Source: an uncultured Lachnospiraceae bacterium
GTDB lineage: Bacteria > Bacillota > Clostridia > Lachnospirales > Lachnospiraceae
DNA: 64,000 nt
Direction: 5' to 3'
Assembly (NCBI GenBank): GCA_910576815.1
Contig: CAJTKA010000020.1
Coordinates: 1-64,000 of the forward strand
Shown: one piece after another, positions 48,570-57,859 of the stretch
How the letters are laid out: every line of letters starts with the position of its first letter
Position numbering within the stretch: the first letter of the stretch is position 1
The notes under the pieces: model-generated
The model's input: only the letters and a program-made list of their open reading frames with translations
What the model was told of the DNA's origin: nothing
Databases searched by the model: none
Made by a program: the position numbers and the translations under genes

Positions 48570-48631
48570 CAAATTTTTGCCGATTGCCGGCTTCTTTACC
48601 ATACAGGAGCATTTGCGTATGGGAATGTATT

Positions 48632-48658
48632 TTGCAATGGGATAAGTTATGGTATACT
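48632..48658 (+). promoter_or_regulatory. Extended -10 promoter of the CapA gene, apparently leaderless
   Basis: TGG-TATACT (48650-48658) is an extended -10 box. TTGCAA (48632-48637) is 15 bp upstream. The ATG at 48665 is six bases after the -10, so the transcript should start at or very near the start codon. Confidence 0.6.
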
Positions 48659-48664
48659 ATACGC

Positions 48665-49963
48665 ATGGCAAAAAGAAAATCACGAAAAAGGAAAAAAAGA
48701 ATAAGGCTGAGCCGCAGCTTTCTCATGCCGTTTATGATCACCCTGACGGCGGTGGCTGCGGTGGGTGTTTTTGCGCTTGCAGCGCACCACTGGATCACGG
48801 AGCCGGTCAGGAATAAGCCGACTGAAATGGTAAACAAAGAGCAGAAGGACACTGGCGGAATGGAGGAGCCGCAGCTGCCGCAGGATTCATCGGAAACTGT
48901 GGAGTCGGAAGATGCGCCTGCGCAGGGGGAGACACCTTCCAAGTATCAGGGCGAGCTGGACGATCCGACATACCTTGCCGAGAACAATATCTATGTCAGA
49001 GAGCCGGCCGTGTCCGGGCAGGCGACGCTCACATTTGCGGGGGACGTTCTTTTTGACGACCATTATGCCATCACCGGGCCGGTGCGCGCAGACGGCGATA
49101 TCTCCAAGGGTGTGTTGCCTGAAGTGATCGAGCGGATGCAGGCAGCGGACGTGATGATGCTGAACAATGAGTTTGCTTACTCCAATCGCGGGACGCCTCT
49201 GGAAGAAAAGCAATTTACCTTTCGGGCAAGGCCCGAGACGGTGTCTTATCTAACTGACATGGGTGTCGATATCGTGTCTTTGGCCAATAACCATGCTTAT
49301 GATTACGGGCCGGATGCCTTGACGGATACACTGGACACTTTGCGGGATGCGGAGATCCCTTATGTGGGTGCGGGACGAAACATCGACGAGGCGAGAAAAC
49401 CCGTCTACTTTATTGTGGGAGATCTCAAGATCGCCATTGTGTCGGCGACCCAGATCGAGCGGCTGGATACGCCTGATACCAAGGAAGCTACGGCGGACTC
49501 TCCCGGTGTTTTTCGCTGCTGGAACGGCGATAAGCTGATGGAGACCGTGCGGGAGGCCGATCGCAACAGCGACTTTGTGGTGGTCTATGTTCATTGGGGC
49601 ACGGAAAATCAGGCGGAACTGGATTGGGCGCAGTTAAAGCAGGCGCCTGAGCTGGTCGGTGCGGGAGCGGATCTGATCATTGGCGACCATCCGCACTGTC
49701 TGCAGCCCATTGGTGTGATAAGGGGCGTGCCTGTCATCTACAGTATGGGTAATTTTTGGTTCAACTCAAAGACCCTGGATACAGGCATGGTGGAAGTGGT
49801 GATCGACGAGTCGGGGATCGTGAGTTATCAGTTTGTCCCCTGTCTCCAGAGCGGATGCCGCACGGCACTGTTGGAAGGCGCGGAGAAGGAACGGGTGCTT
49901 GGCTATCTGCGCAGCATATCCGAGGGGGTGCAGATCGATGCGGACGGGTTTGTGAGCTGGTGA
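48665..49963 (+). CDS. CapA-family (PgsA) metallophosphatase-fold protein, membrane-anchored
   Basis: 432 residues. A very basic start (MAKRKSRKRKKRIRLSRSF) and one membrane helix (about 20-42) are followed by a polar linker, then the CapA domain (about 118-400). That domain has LTFAGDVLFDDHYA, MLNNEFAYSNRGTP, SLANNHAYDYG, VYVHWGTENQ and IGDHPHCLQPIG with metal-ligand His/Asp. CapA-like proteins take part in poly-gamma-glutamate or capsule production, though most orphan copies are uncharacterised. No capB or capC is near. No SD site is present, and the -10 box is six bases before the ATG. Confidence 0.88.
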   Translation: MAKRKSRKRKKRIRLSRSFLMPFMITLTAVAAVGVFALAAHHWITEPVRNKPTEMVNKEQKDTGGMEEPQLPQDSSETVESEDAPAQGETPSKYQGELDDPTYLAENNIYVREPAVSGQATLTFAGDVLFDDHYAITGPVRADGDISKGVLPEVIERMQAADVMMLNNEFAYSNRGTPLEEKQFTFRARPETVSYLTDMGVDIVSLANNHAYDYGPDALTDTLDTLRDAEIPYVGAGRNIDEARKPVYFIVGDLKIAIVSATQIERLDTPDTKEATADSPGVFRCWNGDKLMETVREADRNSDFVVVYVHWGTENQAELDWAQLKQAPELVGAGADLIIGDHPHCLQPIGVIRGVPVIYSMGNFWFNSKTLDTGMVEVVIDESGIVSYQFVPCLQSGCRTALLEGAEKERVLGYLRSISEGVQIDADGFVSW

Positions 49964-50052
49964 GGTGAAAAGAAGTTCTGCCCGGGAGAGTGTCTGAAAT
50001 ACGGGTATTCCCCGCATTGATTGGATGATGAGCAAAAGTATTTTTTAAAAAT

Positions 50053-50080
50053 GAAACTTTCGGGGCGGCTGAATCGTATT
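50053..50080 (+). promoter_or_regulatory. ECF-type promoter of the two-gene operon at 50.1 kb
   Basis: GAAAC (50053-50057) and CGTATT (50075-50080) are 17 bp apart, within TGAAACTTT and TGAATCGTATT. Both blocks are identical to the promoter ahead of the ECF sigma gene at 4126-4153, while the spacer between them is different (GC-rich here). Confidence 0.75.
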
Positions 50081-50123
50081 CATTACAGAAGGACAAATCG
50101 CCAGACAGAAAGGGAGACGAGAG

Positions 50124-51551
50124 ATGTACATAGAAAACGGTTATTCTTCTTGGATTCACAATCATAATACAACGGGGACGGGATACGGAAACCGCTCTGC
50201 ACAGTCCGCTAAGTCAGATTCAGGCAGACCTGTTTTCGGTGAGAAGGCAATAAATGACACGGATGTCGTAAATGGTGAAGGCACAGAGAAAACGAAAACA
50301 GAAGAAAAGAAATCGGAGGATATGACCTACCGCGAGCAGATCCTTGCGCATATGGAGGAGATGGCAAAGAAGATAAAGGACGGTACTGTGGAGCCGACGT
50401 TCCAGACGGGTGCCCAGACCTTTACCATTAAGGAGTGGGAAAAGCTGCTGGCTGATTTTGATGACGCCGAGGAAGCTCTGCAGGAGCAGATCAAAGAGAT
50501 CATTGCGGAAGTGGAAGAACAGGCGGCGAAAGAGGCGCTGAGACGGCAGGTCGAGAGCGGAACAGCGGATCCCGGTGAAATGACAAATGTGTCAGTTCCT
50601 ACAGCCGCTTTGCCGACTGTGGAAACGGCGGGCAGTGTGGCGAATCCCAAGACAGATGACGGCGGTAGTACTGCAAATTTAGGAATAAAACCGTGGGAAT
50701 TGGATGGCATGGACGATAATTGTACAGATGTGGAGGTGACGGACCCTGAGGAGCTTGGGGAGCTTCTTACGGGTGAGGTTACCAAAAGCACCTTCCCCAC
50801 TGATGATCCCAAACACAAACATTGGTTTATTACTTGTTATGGGCAGGATGGGATCAGGTGTAAGGAAGCTTATTTTGACGGCACAAAATGGGTCAATAAG
50901 GACTGCTGGAGCCTTTCCTACACGGAGCCGGGACAGCGCGAGAAGGTGCTGGCATTTATTCAGCGGTTTCCGCAGGATGCAAACCTGCGTTTTGCGTCCC
51001 ACAAAGAATTTTGGGAGGACTTTTTAGCAGGAGAGATCGACGAGGACGATTTTGTCAACTTCTTTGAGACTTCCACCGACGAGGATGGTGTGCCGAACTA
51101 TACCTATGAGAAGGACGGCTCCACCTACATAGACCGCGAGAAGGCAAAGTACGCCAAATATATGAATGACTTTGGCGCACATTTTTATACGGCGGAGGAG
51201 ATGGATCTGCTTTGGCGTGGAATCATCCATGAAAACAGAAAAGGTTTGCAGAAAATTTCCGACTTTGATGGTAAAATGACGATTCCCGGAACAGGTGAGG
51301 CTGGAAAGAGCGGAAAGGGAAAGGACGCTGCGGACGAAGATGATGACCTTGAAACAAAGATTATCACCAAACCTGACGGTTCTACTGTCTTGCAGATCAA
51401 GACGAACTTTGGCATGATGGAGGTCGAGATCACGGAGGCGCAGAAGTTTGGATTACAGTACGAAGCGCGCCCAGGAGCCGGGGAGAGCAGAATTATGTCG
51501 GCAAGTCCCTTTGCCCATGCGGCGGTAGCATATGAAGCCGGGGAGGTGTGA
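50124..51551 (+). CDS. Unrecognised 475-residue protein under ECF control
   Basis: There is no signal peptide and no membrane helix. The N-terminus is Asn/Tyr/Ser-rich (MYIENGYSSWIHNHNTTGTG). A helical region (about 70-145) has YREQILAHMEEMAKKIKDGT and EWEKLLADFDDAEEALQEQI. A linker rich in Thr/Gly follows, then a region with WFITCYGQDGIRCKEAYFDG and a second half (250-370) of acidic helices. Proteins of this style recur in Lachnospiraceae, but I cannot name the family securely. GGGAGACGAGAG precedes the ATG. The downstream gene starts one base after the stop. Confidence 0.7.
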   Translation: MYIENGYSSWIHNHNTTGTGYGNRSAQSAKSDSGRPVFGEKAINDTDVVNGEGTEKTKTEEKKSEDMTYREQILAHMEEMAKKIKDGTVEPTFQTGAQTFTIKEWEKLLADFDDAEEALQEQIKEIIAEVEEQAAKEALRRQVESGTADPGEMTNVSVPTAALPTVETAGSVANPKTDDGGSTANLGIKPWELDGMDDNCTDVEVTDPEELGELLTGEVTKSTFPTDDPKHKHWFITCYGQDGIRCKEAYFDGTKWVNKDCWSLSYTEPGQREKVLAFIQRFPQDANLRFASHKEFWEDFLAGEIDEDDFVNFFETSTDEDGVPNYTYEKDGSTYIDREKAKYAKYMNDFGAHFYTAEEMDLLWRGIIHENRKGLQKISDFDGKMTIPGTGEAGKSGKGKDAADEDDDLETKIITKPDGSTVLQIKTNFGMMEVEITEAQKFGLQYEARPGAGESRIMSASPFAHAAVAYEAGEV

Positions 51552-51552
51552 C

Positions 51553-52419
51553 ATGAGCATCAGCGGCGTAGGGAGCAGGAATACTTACATTTATAATACA
51601 AGGACGGGAAAGCTTTCTACAAAGGATGGGCAGCAGGACGCCTTTGTGGATTACTTTAACGGAGATATTAGCGGCGATAAGGACGATACACTGAACGGGT
51701 TTGACAGAGCCAGAAAAGCGGATATCAATAATTTAATCGAGGTCTGGGCGCAGGTTGACAGGAGTCTTTTTAACGACCCGGAGAAAGAGGAGTATGAGAT
51801 CACCACGGAGTCCGTTGACGCGGTGACTTCCACCGTACAGGTGGACGGCGGCAAAATTTTTACATGCTACAGCGCTGGCTTTTTTACCTGTATTGATCCA
51901 TCCGAGCTCTTTCAAAAAGCGGGACCGTTCCAGACACGCGAACATAAGGGCTACGACCCTTCTGACAACAGTGTCAATATTGCCGTGGGCGATGTATTTG
52001 ACCTCGGAAACGGCTACAGACTGCGCGTGGGGGAGGATCAGGTCTACGGCGAAGGGTACGGAACCAAAAACGGGGAAAACGATGAAAAGCTGCAGGCGCT
52101 TTCGTGGGGGCTTGGCGCTCTGATCCACTTTTCGGAGGGACGGTGGTCCGGCGTCATGCTCGAGTTTGGTGACCGGGTCTCTGCCGCGTCCGACAGGAGC
52201 GATCTGATGGGAGGCACGACGCCCATGTTACTGGAACTGCTGCGGCAGCTTGGCGTGGATACCGACCGGGAATTTGTCTTAAACGGCACGAAATGCGAGC
52301 TGCGGGACGGCAAAATCCGTGAGGTCGGCGACAAGTGGGGCGTGCCGCGCAATGTGCGTGATGAGGCAATCAGTAAGTACGAGGAGGAGATGTCGCGTCC
52401 GCTCTCGAATTGGAAATAA
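51553..52419 (+). CDS. Unrecognised 288-residue protein, second gene of the ECF-driven operon
   Basis: Soluble, no signal peptide. It begins MSISGVGSRNTYIYNTRTGK, resembling the Asn/Tyr-rich starts of other members of this group. A helical segment (40-75) is followed by a beta-rich stretch with GGKIFTCYSAGFFTCIDPSE. The C-terminal half contains GLGALIHFSEGRWSGVMLEF and a final helix DEAISKYEEEMSRPLSNWK. The start at 51553 has GGGGAGGTG and lies one base after the preceding stop, so expression is coupled. No catalytic motif is recognised. Shared promoter type links it with the operon at 4.2 kb. Confidence 0.7.
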   Translation: MSISGVGSRNTYIYNTRTGKLSTKDGQQDAFVDYFNGDISGDKDDTLNGFDRARKADINNLIEVWAQVDRSLFNDPEKEEYEITTESVDAVTSTVQVDGGKIFTCYSAGFFTCIDPSELFQKAGPFQTREHKGYDPSDNSVNIAVGDVFDLGNGYRLRVGEDQVYGEGYGTKNGENDEKLQALSWGLGALIHFSEGRWSGVMLEFGDRVSAASDRSDLMGGTTPMLLELLRQLGVDTDREFVLNGTKCELRDGKIREVGDKWGVPRNVRDEAISKYEEEMSRPLSNWK

Positions 52420-52491
52420 GAAGAATTAAGCTGTTTGTGGGCGGGAAATGCCTATGGCGGACAAAAATGCTGTTATATTTGGCAAAAATAG

Positions 52492-52521
52492 TTGACAGCC
52501 CTGCGCGCGCTGTGCTATAGT
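52492..52521 (+). promoter_or_regulatory. Promoter of rplJ-rplL
   Basis: TTGACA (52492-52497), an 18-bp spacer and TATAGT (52516-52521). Confidence 0.75.
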
Positions 52522-52526
52522 AGCAA

Positions 52527-52680
52527 ATGCCGAAGACAGCAGGTGCCGTATTGCCGGCGTAAGAGTCCGCCTGCCGAGGAGAGATGCGAGAAATGTTCTT
52601 ATCAGAATGATATTTTCGTCCTCCCTGTCTTCAGGGGGGACTTTCTATACCCCCAAATAAAATCTATAAGGAGGTAATGA
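52527..52680 (+). ncRNA. Ribosomal protein L10 leader
   Basis: The rplJ leader folds with GAAGACAG (52532-52539) pairing to CTGTCTTC (52625-52632) and internal hairpins GCAGG/CCTGC and others. This is the layout of the Firmicute L10 leader that binds the L10(L12)4 complex for feedback control. A following GGGGGG/CCCCC hairpin precedes the SD site AAGGAGG. Confidence 0.75.
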
Positions 52681-52681
52681 C

Positions 52682-53299
52682 ATGGCAAAAGTGGAATTGA
52701 AGAAACCGATCGTAGATGAGATCGCCGCTGCCGTAAAAGACGCGCAGTCAGTCGTTCTGGTTGACTATCGCGGCCTTACGGTGGAGCAGGACACACAGCT
52801 TCGTAAGACGCTGCGTGAAGCCGGGATCACCTACAAGGTTTACAAGAACACGATGATGAATTTTGCATTCAAGGGTACGGACTGCGAAGCGCTGCTCCCT
52901 TATCTGGAAGGCCCCAGCGCAGTTGCCATCTCTACAGAGGATGCAACGGCTCCCGCCAGAGTGTTATGCAAATTCGCAAAGACAGCAGATGCCCTTGAGG
53001 TCAAGGGCGGCATCGTGGAAGGCATTGCTTACGATGCAAAGGGAATCGAGAATATTTCCAAGATTCCTTCCAGAGAAGAATTGCTGTCCAAGCTGCTTGG
53101 CAGTATCCAGTCTCCGATCACCAACTTCGCCCGCGTGATGAATCAGCTGGCAGAAAAAGGCGGTGCATCCGGATGCGAGGCGCCCGCAAAGGAGGAAGCT
53201 CCTGCAGAAGCGCCTGTAGAGGAAGCAGCACCTGCGGCAGAAGCAGAGGCTCCCGCTGAGGAAGCGGCTCCTGCAGAGGAAGTGCCCGCGGCAGAGTAA
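52682..53299 (+). CDS. rplJ: Ribosomal protein L10 with extended acidic tail
   Basis: 205 residues. The first 165 are a normal L10: MAKVELKKPIVDEIAAAVKD, VVLVDYRGLTVEQDTQLRK, and VYKNTMMNFAFKGT. The remaining 40 are an Ala/Glu/Pro-rich tail (APAKEEAPAEAPVEEAAPA and similar repeats). L10 carries the L7/L12 dimers of the ribosomal stalk. AAGGAGG precedes the ATG. The extension is longer than in most bacteria. Confidence 0.96.
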   Translation: MAKVELKKPIVDEIAAAVKDAQSVVLVDYRGLTVEQDTQLRKTLREAGITYKVYKNTMMNFAFKGTDCEALLPYLEGPSAVAISTEDATAPARVLCKFAKTADALEVKGGIVEGIAYDAKGIENISKIPSREELLSKLLGSIQSPITNFARVMNQLAEKGGASGCEAPAKEEAPAEAPVEEAAPAAEAEAPAEEAAPAEEVPAAE

Positions 53300-53362
53300 A
53301 CATCCGCAGAATTGTAACAGAGTAACAGGATATGCAACAAAAAAATATGGAGGAAAATAATC

Positions 53363-53743
53363 ATGGCAAAGTTATCTACCCAGGAATTGATCGATGCGAT
53401 CAAAGAGTTGACAGTATTAGAGTTAAATGATCTCGTAAAAGCTTGCGAGGAGGAATTCGGCGTATCCGCGGCAGCGGGCGTTGTTGTTGCAGCAGCAGGC
53501 GGTGACGCAGCAGCGGCAGCAGGCGAGGAGAAGACCGAGTTCGACGTTGAGCTGACCGAAGTAGGTCCTAACAAGGTTAAGGTCATCAAGGTGGTTCGTG
53601 AGGCTACCGGCCTTGGTCTGAAGGAGGCGAAGGATCTGGTTGATTCCGCTCCGAAGATGGTTAAGGAAGCTGCTTCTAAGGAAGAAGCTGACGACATCAA
53701 GGCGAAGCTCGAGGCTGAGGGCGCAAAGGTTACCCTCAAGTAA
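53363..53743 (+). CDS. rplL: Ribosomal protein L7/L12
   Basis: 126 residues. The N-terminal dimer domain KLSTQELIDAIKELTVLELN is followed by an Ala/Gly hinge and the C-terminal domain VKVIKVVREATGLGLKEAKD, which recruits translation factors. GGAGGAAAAT precedes the ATG. Confidence 0.97.
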   Translation: MAKLSTQELIDAIKELTVLELNDLVKACEEEFGVSAAAGVVVAAAGGDAAAAAGEEKTEFDVELTEVGPNKVKVIKVVREATGLGLKEAKDLVDSAPKMVKEAASKEEADDIKAKLEAEGAKVTLK

Positions 53744-53760
53744 TCAGGCGATGGAACGGA

Positions 53761-53792
53761 CCGTCCGTGCGCGCAGGCGTGCGGACGGTTTT
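53761..53792 (+). terminator. Terminator or attenuator after rplL
   Basis: CCGTCCG (53761-53767) pairs with CGGACGG (53782-53788), with a partly paired GC-rich interior, followed by TTTTG. It lies between rplL and rpoB, where partial termination adjusts polymerase synthesis in other bacteria. Confidence 0.75.
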
Positions 53793-53856
53793 GCTGTTTC
53801 TCACCGTGCTCATTCGGAAAATCTTCGATTTTATTCTTAATTTTAAAAGTTTCTCA

Positions 53857-53885
53857 TTGACTCCCGCATGGACTTGTAGTAGAAT
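53857..53885 (+). promoter_or_regulatory. Promoter of rpoB-rpoC
   Basis: TTGACT (53857-53862), a 17-bp spacer and TAGAAT (53880-53885), about 90 bases before rpoB. Confidence 0.65.
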
Positions 53886-53978
53886 GGATAGTGCACTATT
53901 GTGGTGTGCTATGCTTTTTTATGGTCTCTTTTTTGACAAAAAGCATGAAACAATCATAAAGAACGGGGTGAAATGTCA

Positions 53979-56900
53979 ATGGAAAAGAGCAGAATCCGTA
54001 AGACTGCGGCCGGCAGAAATACGCGAATGTCCTATGCACGACAGAAAGAGGTTCTGGAAATGCCGAACCTGATCGAAGTCCAGAAAAACTCTTACCAATG
54101 GTTTCTGGATGAAGGCTTAAAGGAAGTGTTTGACGATATTTCTCCGATCTCCGATTACAGCGGTCATCTGAGTCTGGAATTTGTTGACTTTGAGCTGTGC
54201 GAAGACGATGTTAAGTATTCGATCGAGAAATGCAAGGAGAGAGACGCAACTTACGCAGCCCCTCTCAAGGTAAAGGTCCGTCTGATCAATAAGGAAAAGG
54301 ACGAGATCACGGAACATGAGATTTTTATGGGCGATCTGCCGCTGATGACGCAGACGGGCACCTTTGTGATCAACGGCGCAGAGCGTGTCATTGTCAGCCA
54401 GCTCGTGCGTTCCCCCGGTATTTATTACGGGATCGGGCATGACAAGATCGGTAAAAGACTCTTTTCCGCAACAGTGATCCCCAACCGCGGGGCATGGTTA
54501 GAGTACGAGACGGATTCTAACGATGTCTTTTACGTGCGCGTGGACAGGACCAGAAAGGTGCCGATCACGGTGCTGATCCGTGCGATGGGCGTTGGTTCCA
54601 ATGACGAGATCAGAGAGCTTTTCGGCGATGAGCCGAAGATCGAGGCCAGCTTTGCAAAAGATACTTCCGAGAATTATCAGGAGGGACTTTTGGAGCTTTA
54701 TAAAAAGATCCGTCCCGGCGAGCCTTTGAGCGTCGAGAGTGCGGAAAGCCTTATCATGGCAATGTTTTTCGACCCCAGAAGATATGATCTGGCGAAGGTC
54801 GGCAGATATAAATTCAACAAAAAGCTGATGTTCCGTAATCGGATCAGACATCATGTCCTTGCGGAGGATGTGGTGGATACCCTGACAGGAGAGATCCTGG
54901 CAAAGGCAGGGGACAAGGTGACGGCTGAGATGGCGGATGCCATTCAGAATGCAGCGGTTCCTTCCGTGCTGATCCAGACAGAGGAGAGAAATGTCAAAGT
55001 CCTCTCCAATATGATGGTGGATATCACCAACTTTGTGGACTGCAATCCCAAGGAACTTGGCATTACGGAGCTTGTTTACTATCCTGTGCTGCAGCAGCTT
55101 TTGGACGAGTACGGCAAGGATCCCGAGGAGCTTTATGACGCGATCCGCAAGAACGTGCACAATCTGATTCCGAAGCATATTACCAAGGAAGATATTCTGG
55201 CTTCCATTAACTATAACATTCATCTTGAGTACGGCATCGGCAACGACGACGACATCGACCATCTGGGCAATCGTCGGATCCGTGCGGTAGGCGAGCTTTT
55301 ACAGAACCAGTACCGCATCGGTCTTTCCCGTCTTGAGAGAGTGGTGCGTGAGAGAATGACGACCCATGACGCGGAGGAGATCTCGCCTCAGGTGCTGATC
55401 AATATCAAGCCCGTGCAGGCGGCGGTAAAGGAGTTCTTTGGATCTTCCCAGCTGTCTCAGTTCATGGATCAGAACAATCCGCTCGGTGAGCTGACGCATA
55501 AGAGACGTCTTTCCGCACTGGGTCCCGGCGGTCTGTCCAGAGACCGTGCCGGATTTGAGGTGCGTGACGTACACTATACGCATTACGGCAGAATGTGCCC
55601 CATTGAGACCCCTGAGGGACCTAACATCGGTCTGATCAACTCCCTTGCATCCTATGCGAGGATCAACGAATACGGTTTCGTGGAGGCGCCTTACAGAAAG
55701 ATCGACAAGAGCGATCCACAGAATCCCCGCGTCACGGACGAGACGGTCTACATGACGGCGGATGAGGAAGATAATTATCATGTGGCGCAGGCTTCCGCGC
55801 CTCTTGACGAGAGCGGATATTTTACGAGAAACAGCGTGTCCGGGCGTTATAAGACTGAGACGCAGGAATACCCGAAGACGATGTTCGACTTTATGGATGT
55901 GTCGCCTAAGATGGTATTTTCCGTGGCAACGGCGTTGATTCCTTTCTTGCAGAATAATGACGCGAACCGTGCCCTGATGGGATCTAACATGCAGAGACAG
56001 GCGGTGCCGCTGCTCTTTACCGAGGCACCCGTGGTGGGAACCGGCATGGAGCCCAAAGCGGCTGTTGACTCAGGTGTCTGTGTGGTGGCGAAAAAATCCG
56101 GTACAGTGGATTATGTATCGGCTGATATCATTAAAATGAGCTGCGACGACGGGACGAAGGAAGAATATCACCTGATGAAGTTCTCCCGCAGTAACCAGTC
56201 CAACTGCTACAACCAGAAGCCCATTGTGCAGAAAGGGATGCGCGTGGAGGAAGGTGAAGTGATCGCGGACGGTCCGTCCACCGCAAGCGGCGAGCTGGCG
56301 CTGGGCAAGAACCCGCTGATCGGGTTTATGACCTGGGAAGGCTACAACTACGAGGACGCTGTCCTTTTAAGTGAAAGACTGGTGCAGGAGGATGTCTACA
56401 CTTCCGTGCACATGGAAGAATATGAGGCGGAGGCGCGCGACACCAAGCTTGGACCCGAAGAAATCACCAGAGATGTCCCCGGTGTCGGTGACGATGCGCT
56501 CAAAGACCTGGACGACAGAGGTATCATCCGTATCGGTGCGGAGGTGCGTGCCGGCGATATCCTGGTGGGCAAGGTGACGCCGAAGGGCGAGACCGAGCTT
56601 ACCGCAGAGGAGAGACTGCTGCGTGCGATTTTTGGCGAGAAGGCCAGAGAAGTGCGTGATACGTCCCTCAAAGTGCCTCACGGCGAATATGGTATCGTTG
56701 TGGATGCTAAGGTGTTCACCAGAGAGAACGGCGACGAGCTGTCTCCCGGTGTGAATCAGGCAGTCCGCATTTACATTGCACAAAAGAGAAAGATTTCCGT
56801 CGGTGATAAGATGGCAGGCCGTCACGGTAACAAGGGTGTGGTTTCCCGCGTGCTGCCGGTGGAGGATATGCCTTATCTGCCAAACGGCAGACCTCTTGAC

Positions 56901-57833
56901 ATTGTGCTGAATCCTCTGGGCGTGCCTTCCCGTATGAATATCGGGCAGGTGCTGGAGATCCACCTTTCTCTGGCGGCAAAGGCGCTCGGCTTTGACGTGG
57001 CGACGCCTGTATTTGACGGCGCAAAAGAGGATGATATCATGGATACTCTGGATCTGGCAAACGACTATGTCAATCTGGAGTGGGAAGAATTTGAAAAGAA
57101 GCATAAGGATGAACTGCTGCCTGAGGTGCTGGAGTATCTGTCTAAGAACAGGGAACACAGAAAACTTTGGAAGGGCGTGCCTATTTCCAGAGACGGTAAA
57201 GTGAGACTTCGTGACGGCAGAACGGGTGAGTATTTTGATTCCCCTGTCACCATCGGACATATGCACTACTTAAAGCTCCATCATCTGGTGGATGATAAGA
57301 TCCATGCGCGTTCTACGGGTCCTTACTCTCTGGTAACGCAGCAGCCTCTGGGCGGTAAAGCGCAGTTCGGCGGCCAGCGTTTCGGTGAGATGGAAGTGTG
57401 GGCGCTCGAGGCGTACGGCGCAGCTTATACGCTGCAGGAGATCCTGACCGTGAAGTCCGATGATGTGGTAGGCCGTGTTAAGACCTACGAAGCGATCATT
57501 AAAGGCGACAACATCCCTGAACCCGGCATTCCGGAGTCCTTCAAGGTGCTCTTAAAGGAATTGCAGTCTCTGGGACTCGATGTCAGGGTGCTGCGTGACG
57601 ATCAGACCGAGGTCGAGATCATGGAGACCATTGACTACGGCGAGAGCGATTATCGCTACGAGATCGAAGGCGATTCCAGAAGTTATGATTACGAGCAGGA
57701 GTCGTTTGGATCCATGGGATACCAGCGTCAGGAATTTGACGAGGACAGCGGCGAGCTCGTGAGCAGCGATGAGGAAGACGCGGACGAGACGGACGTGATG
57801 GAAGACGAGGCATTTGAGGAAGTGTTTGAATAA
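53979..57833 (+). CDS. rpoB: RNA polymerase beta subunit
   Basis: 1284 residues from the ATG at 53979 (GGGGTG eight bases upstream); an ATG two codons earlier is possible. All expected blocks are present: MSYARQKEVLEMPNLIEVQK near the start, the rifampicin region SQLSQFMDQNNPLGELTHKR followed by RLSALGPGGL in wild-type form, and the C-terminal clamp FGGQRFGEMEVWALEAYGAA. The last 45 residues are strongly acidic (EEDADETDVMEDEAFEEVFE), beyond the usual end. Confidence 0.97.
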   Translation: MEKSRIRKTAAGRNTRMSYARQKEVLEMPNLIEVQKNSYQWFLDEGLKEVFDDISPISDYSGHLSLEFVDFELCEDDVKYSIEKCKERDATYAAPLKVKVRLINKEKDEITEHEIFMGDLPLMTQTGTFVINGAERVIVSQLVRSPGIYYGIGHDKIGKRLFSATVIPNRGAWLEYETDSNDVFYVRVDRTRKVPITVLIRAMGVGSNDEIRELFGDEPKIEASFAKDTSENYQEGLLELYKKIRPGEPLSVESAESLIMAMFFDPRRYDLAKVGRYKFNKKLMFRNRIRHHVLAEDVVDTLTGEILAKAGDKVTAEMADAIQNAAVPSVLIQTEERNVKVLSNMMVDITNFVDCNPKELGITELVYYPVLQQLLDEYGKDPEELYDAIRKNVHNLIPKHITKEDILASINYNIHLEYGIGNDDDIDHLGNRRIRAVGELLQNQYRIGLSRLERVVRERMTTHDAEEISPQVLINIKPVQAAVKEFFGSSQLSQFMDQNNPLGELTHKRRLSALGPGGLSRDRAGFEVRDVHYTHYGRMCPIETPEGPNIGLINSLASYARINEYGFVEAPYRKIDKSDPQNPRVTDETVYMTADEEDNYHVAQASAPLDESGYFTRNSVSGRYKTETQEYPKTMFDFMDVSPKMVFSVATALIPFLQNNDANRALMGSNMQRQAVPLLFTEAPVVGTGMEPKAAVDSGVCVVAKKSGTVDYVSADIIKMSCDDGTKEEYHLMKFSRSNQSNCYNQKPIVQKGMRVEEGEVIADGPSTASGELALGKNPLIGFMTWEGYNYEDAVLLSERLVQEDVYTSVHMEEYEAEARDTKLGPEEITRDVPGVGDDALKDLDDRGIIRIGAEVRAGDILVGKVTPKGETELTAEERLLRAIFGEKAREVRDTSLKVPHGEYGIVVDAKVFTRENGDELSPGVNQAVRIYIAQKRKISVGDKMAGRHGNKGVVSRVLPVEDMPYLPNGRPLDIVLNPLGVPSRMNIGQVLEIHLSLAAKALGFDVATPVFDGAKEDDIMDTLDLANDYVNLEWEEFEKKHKDELLPEVLEYLSKNREHRKLWKGVPISRDGKVRLRDGRTGEYFDSPVTIGHMHYLKLHHLVDDKIHARSTGPYSLVTQQPLGGKAQFGGQRFGEMEVWALEAYGAAYTLQEILTVKSDDVVGRVKTYEAIIKGDNIPEPGIPESFKVLLKELQSLGLDVRVLRDDQTEVEIMETIDYGESDYRYEIEGDSRSYDYEQESFGSMGYQRQEFDEDSGELVSSDEEDADETDVMEDEAFEEVFE

Positions 57834-57859
57834 ATTATGATTATGGAGGTTAGTGCAGG

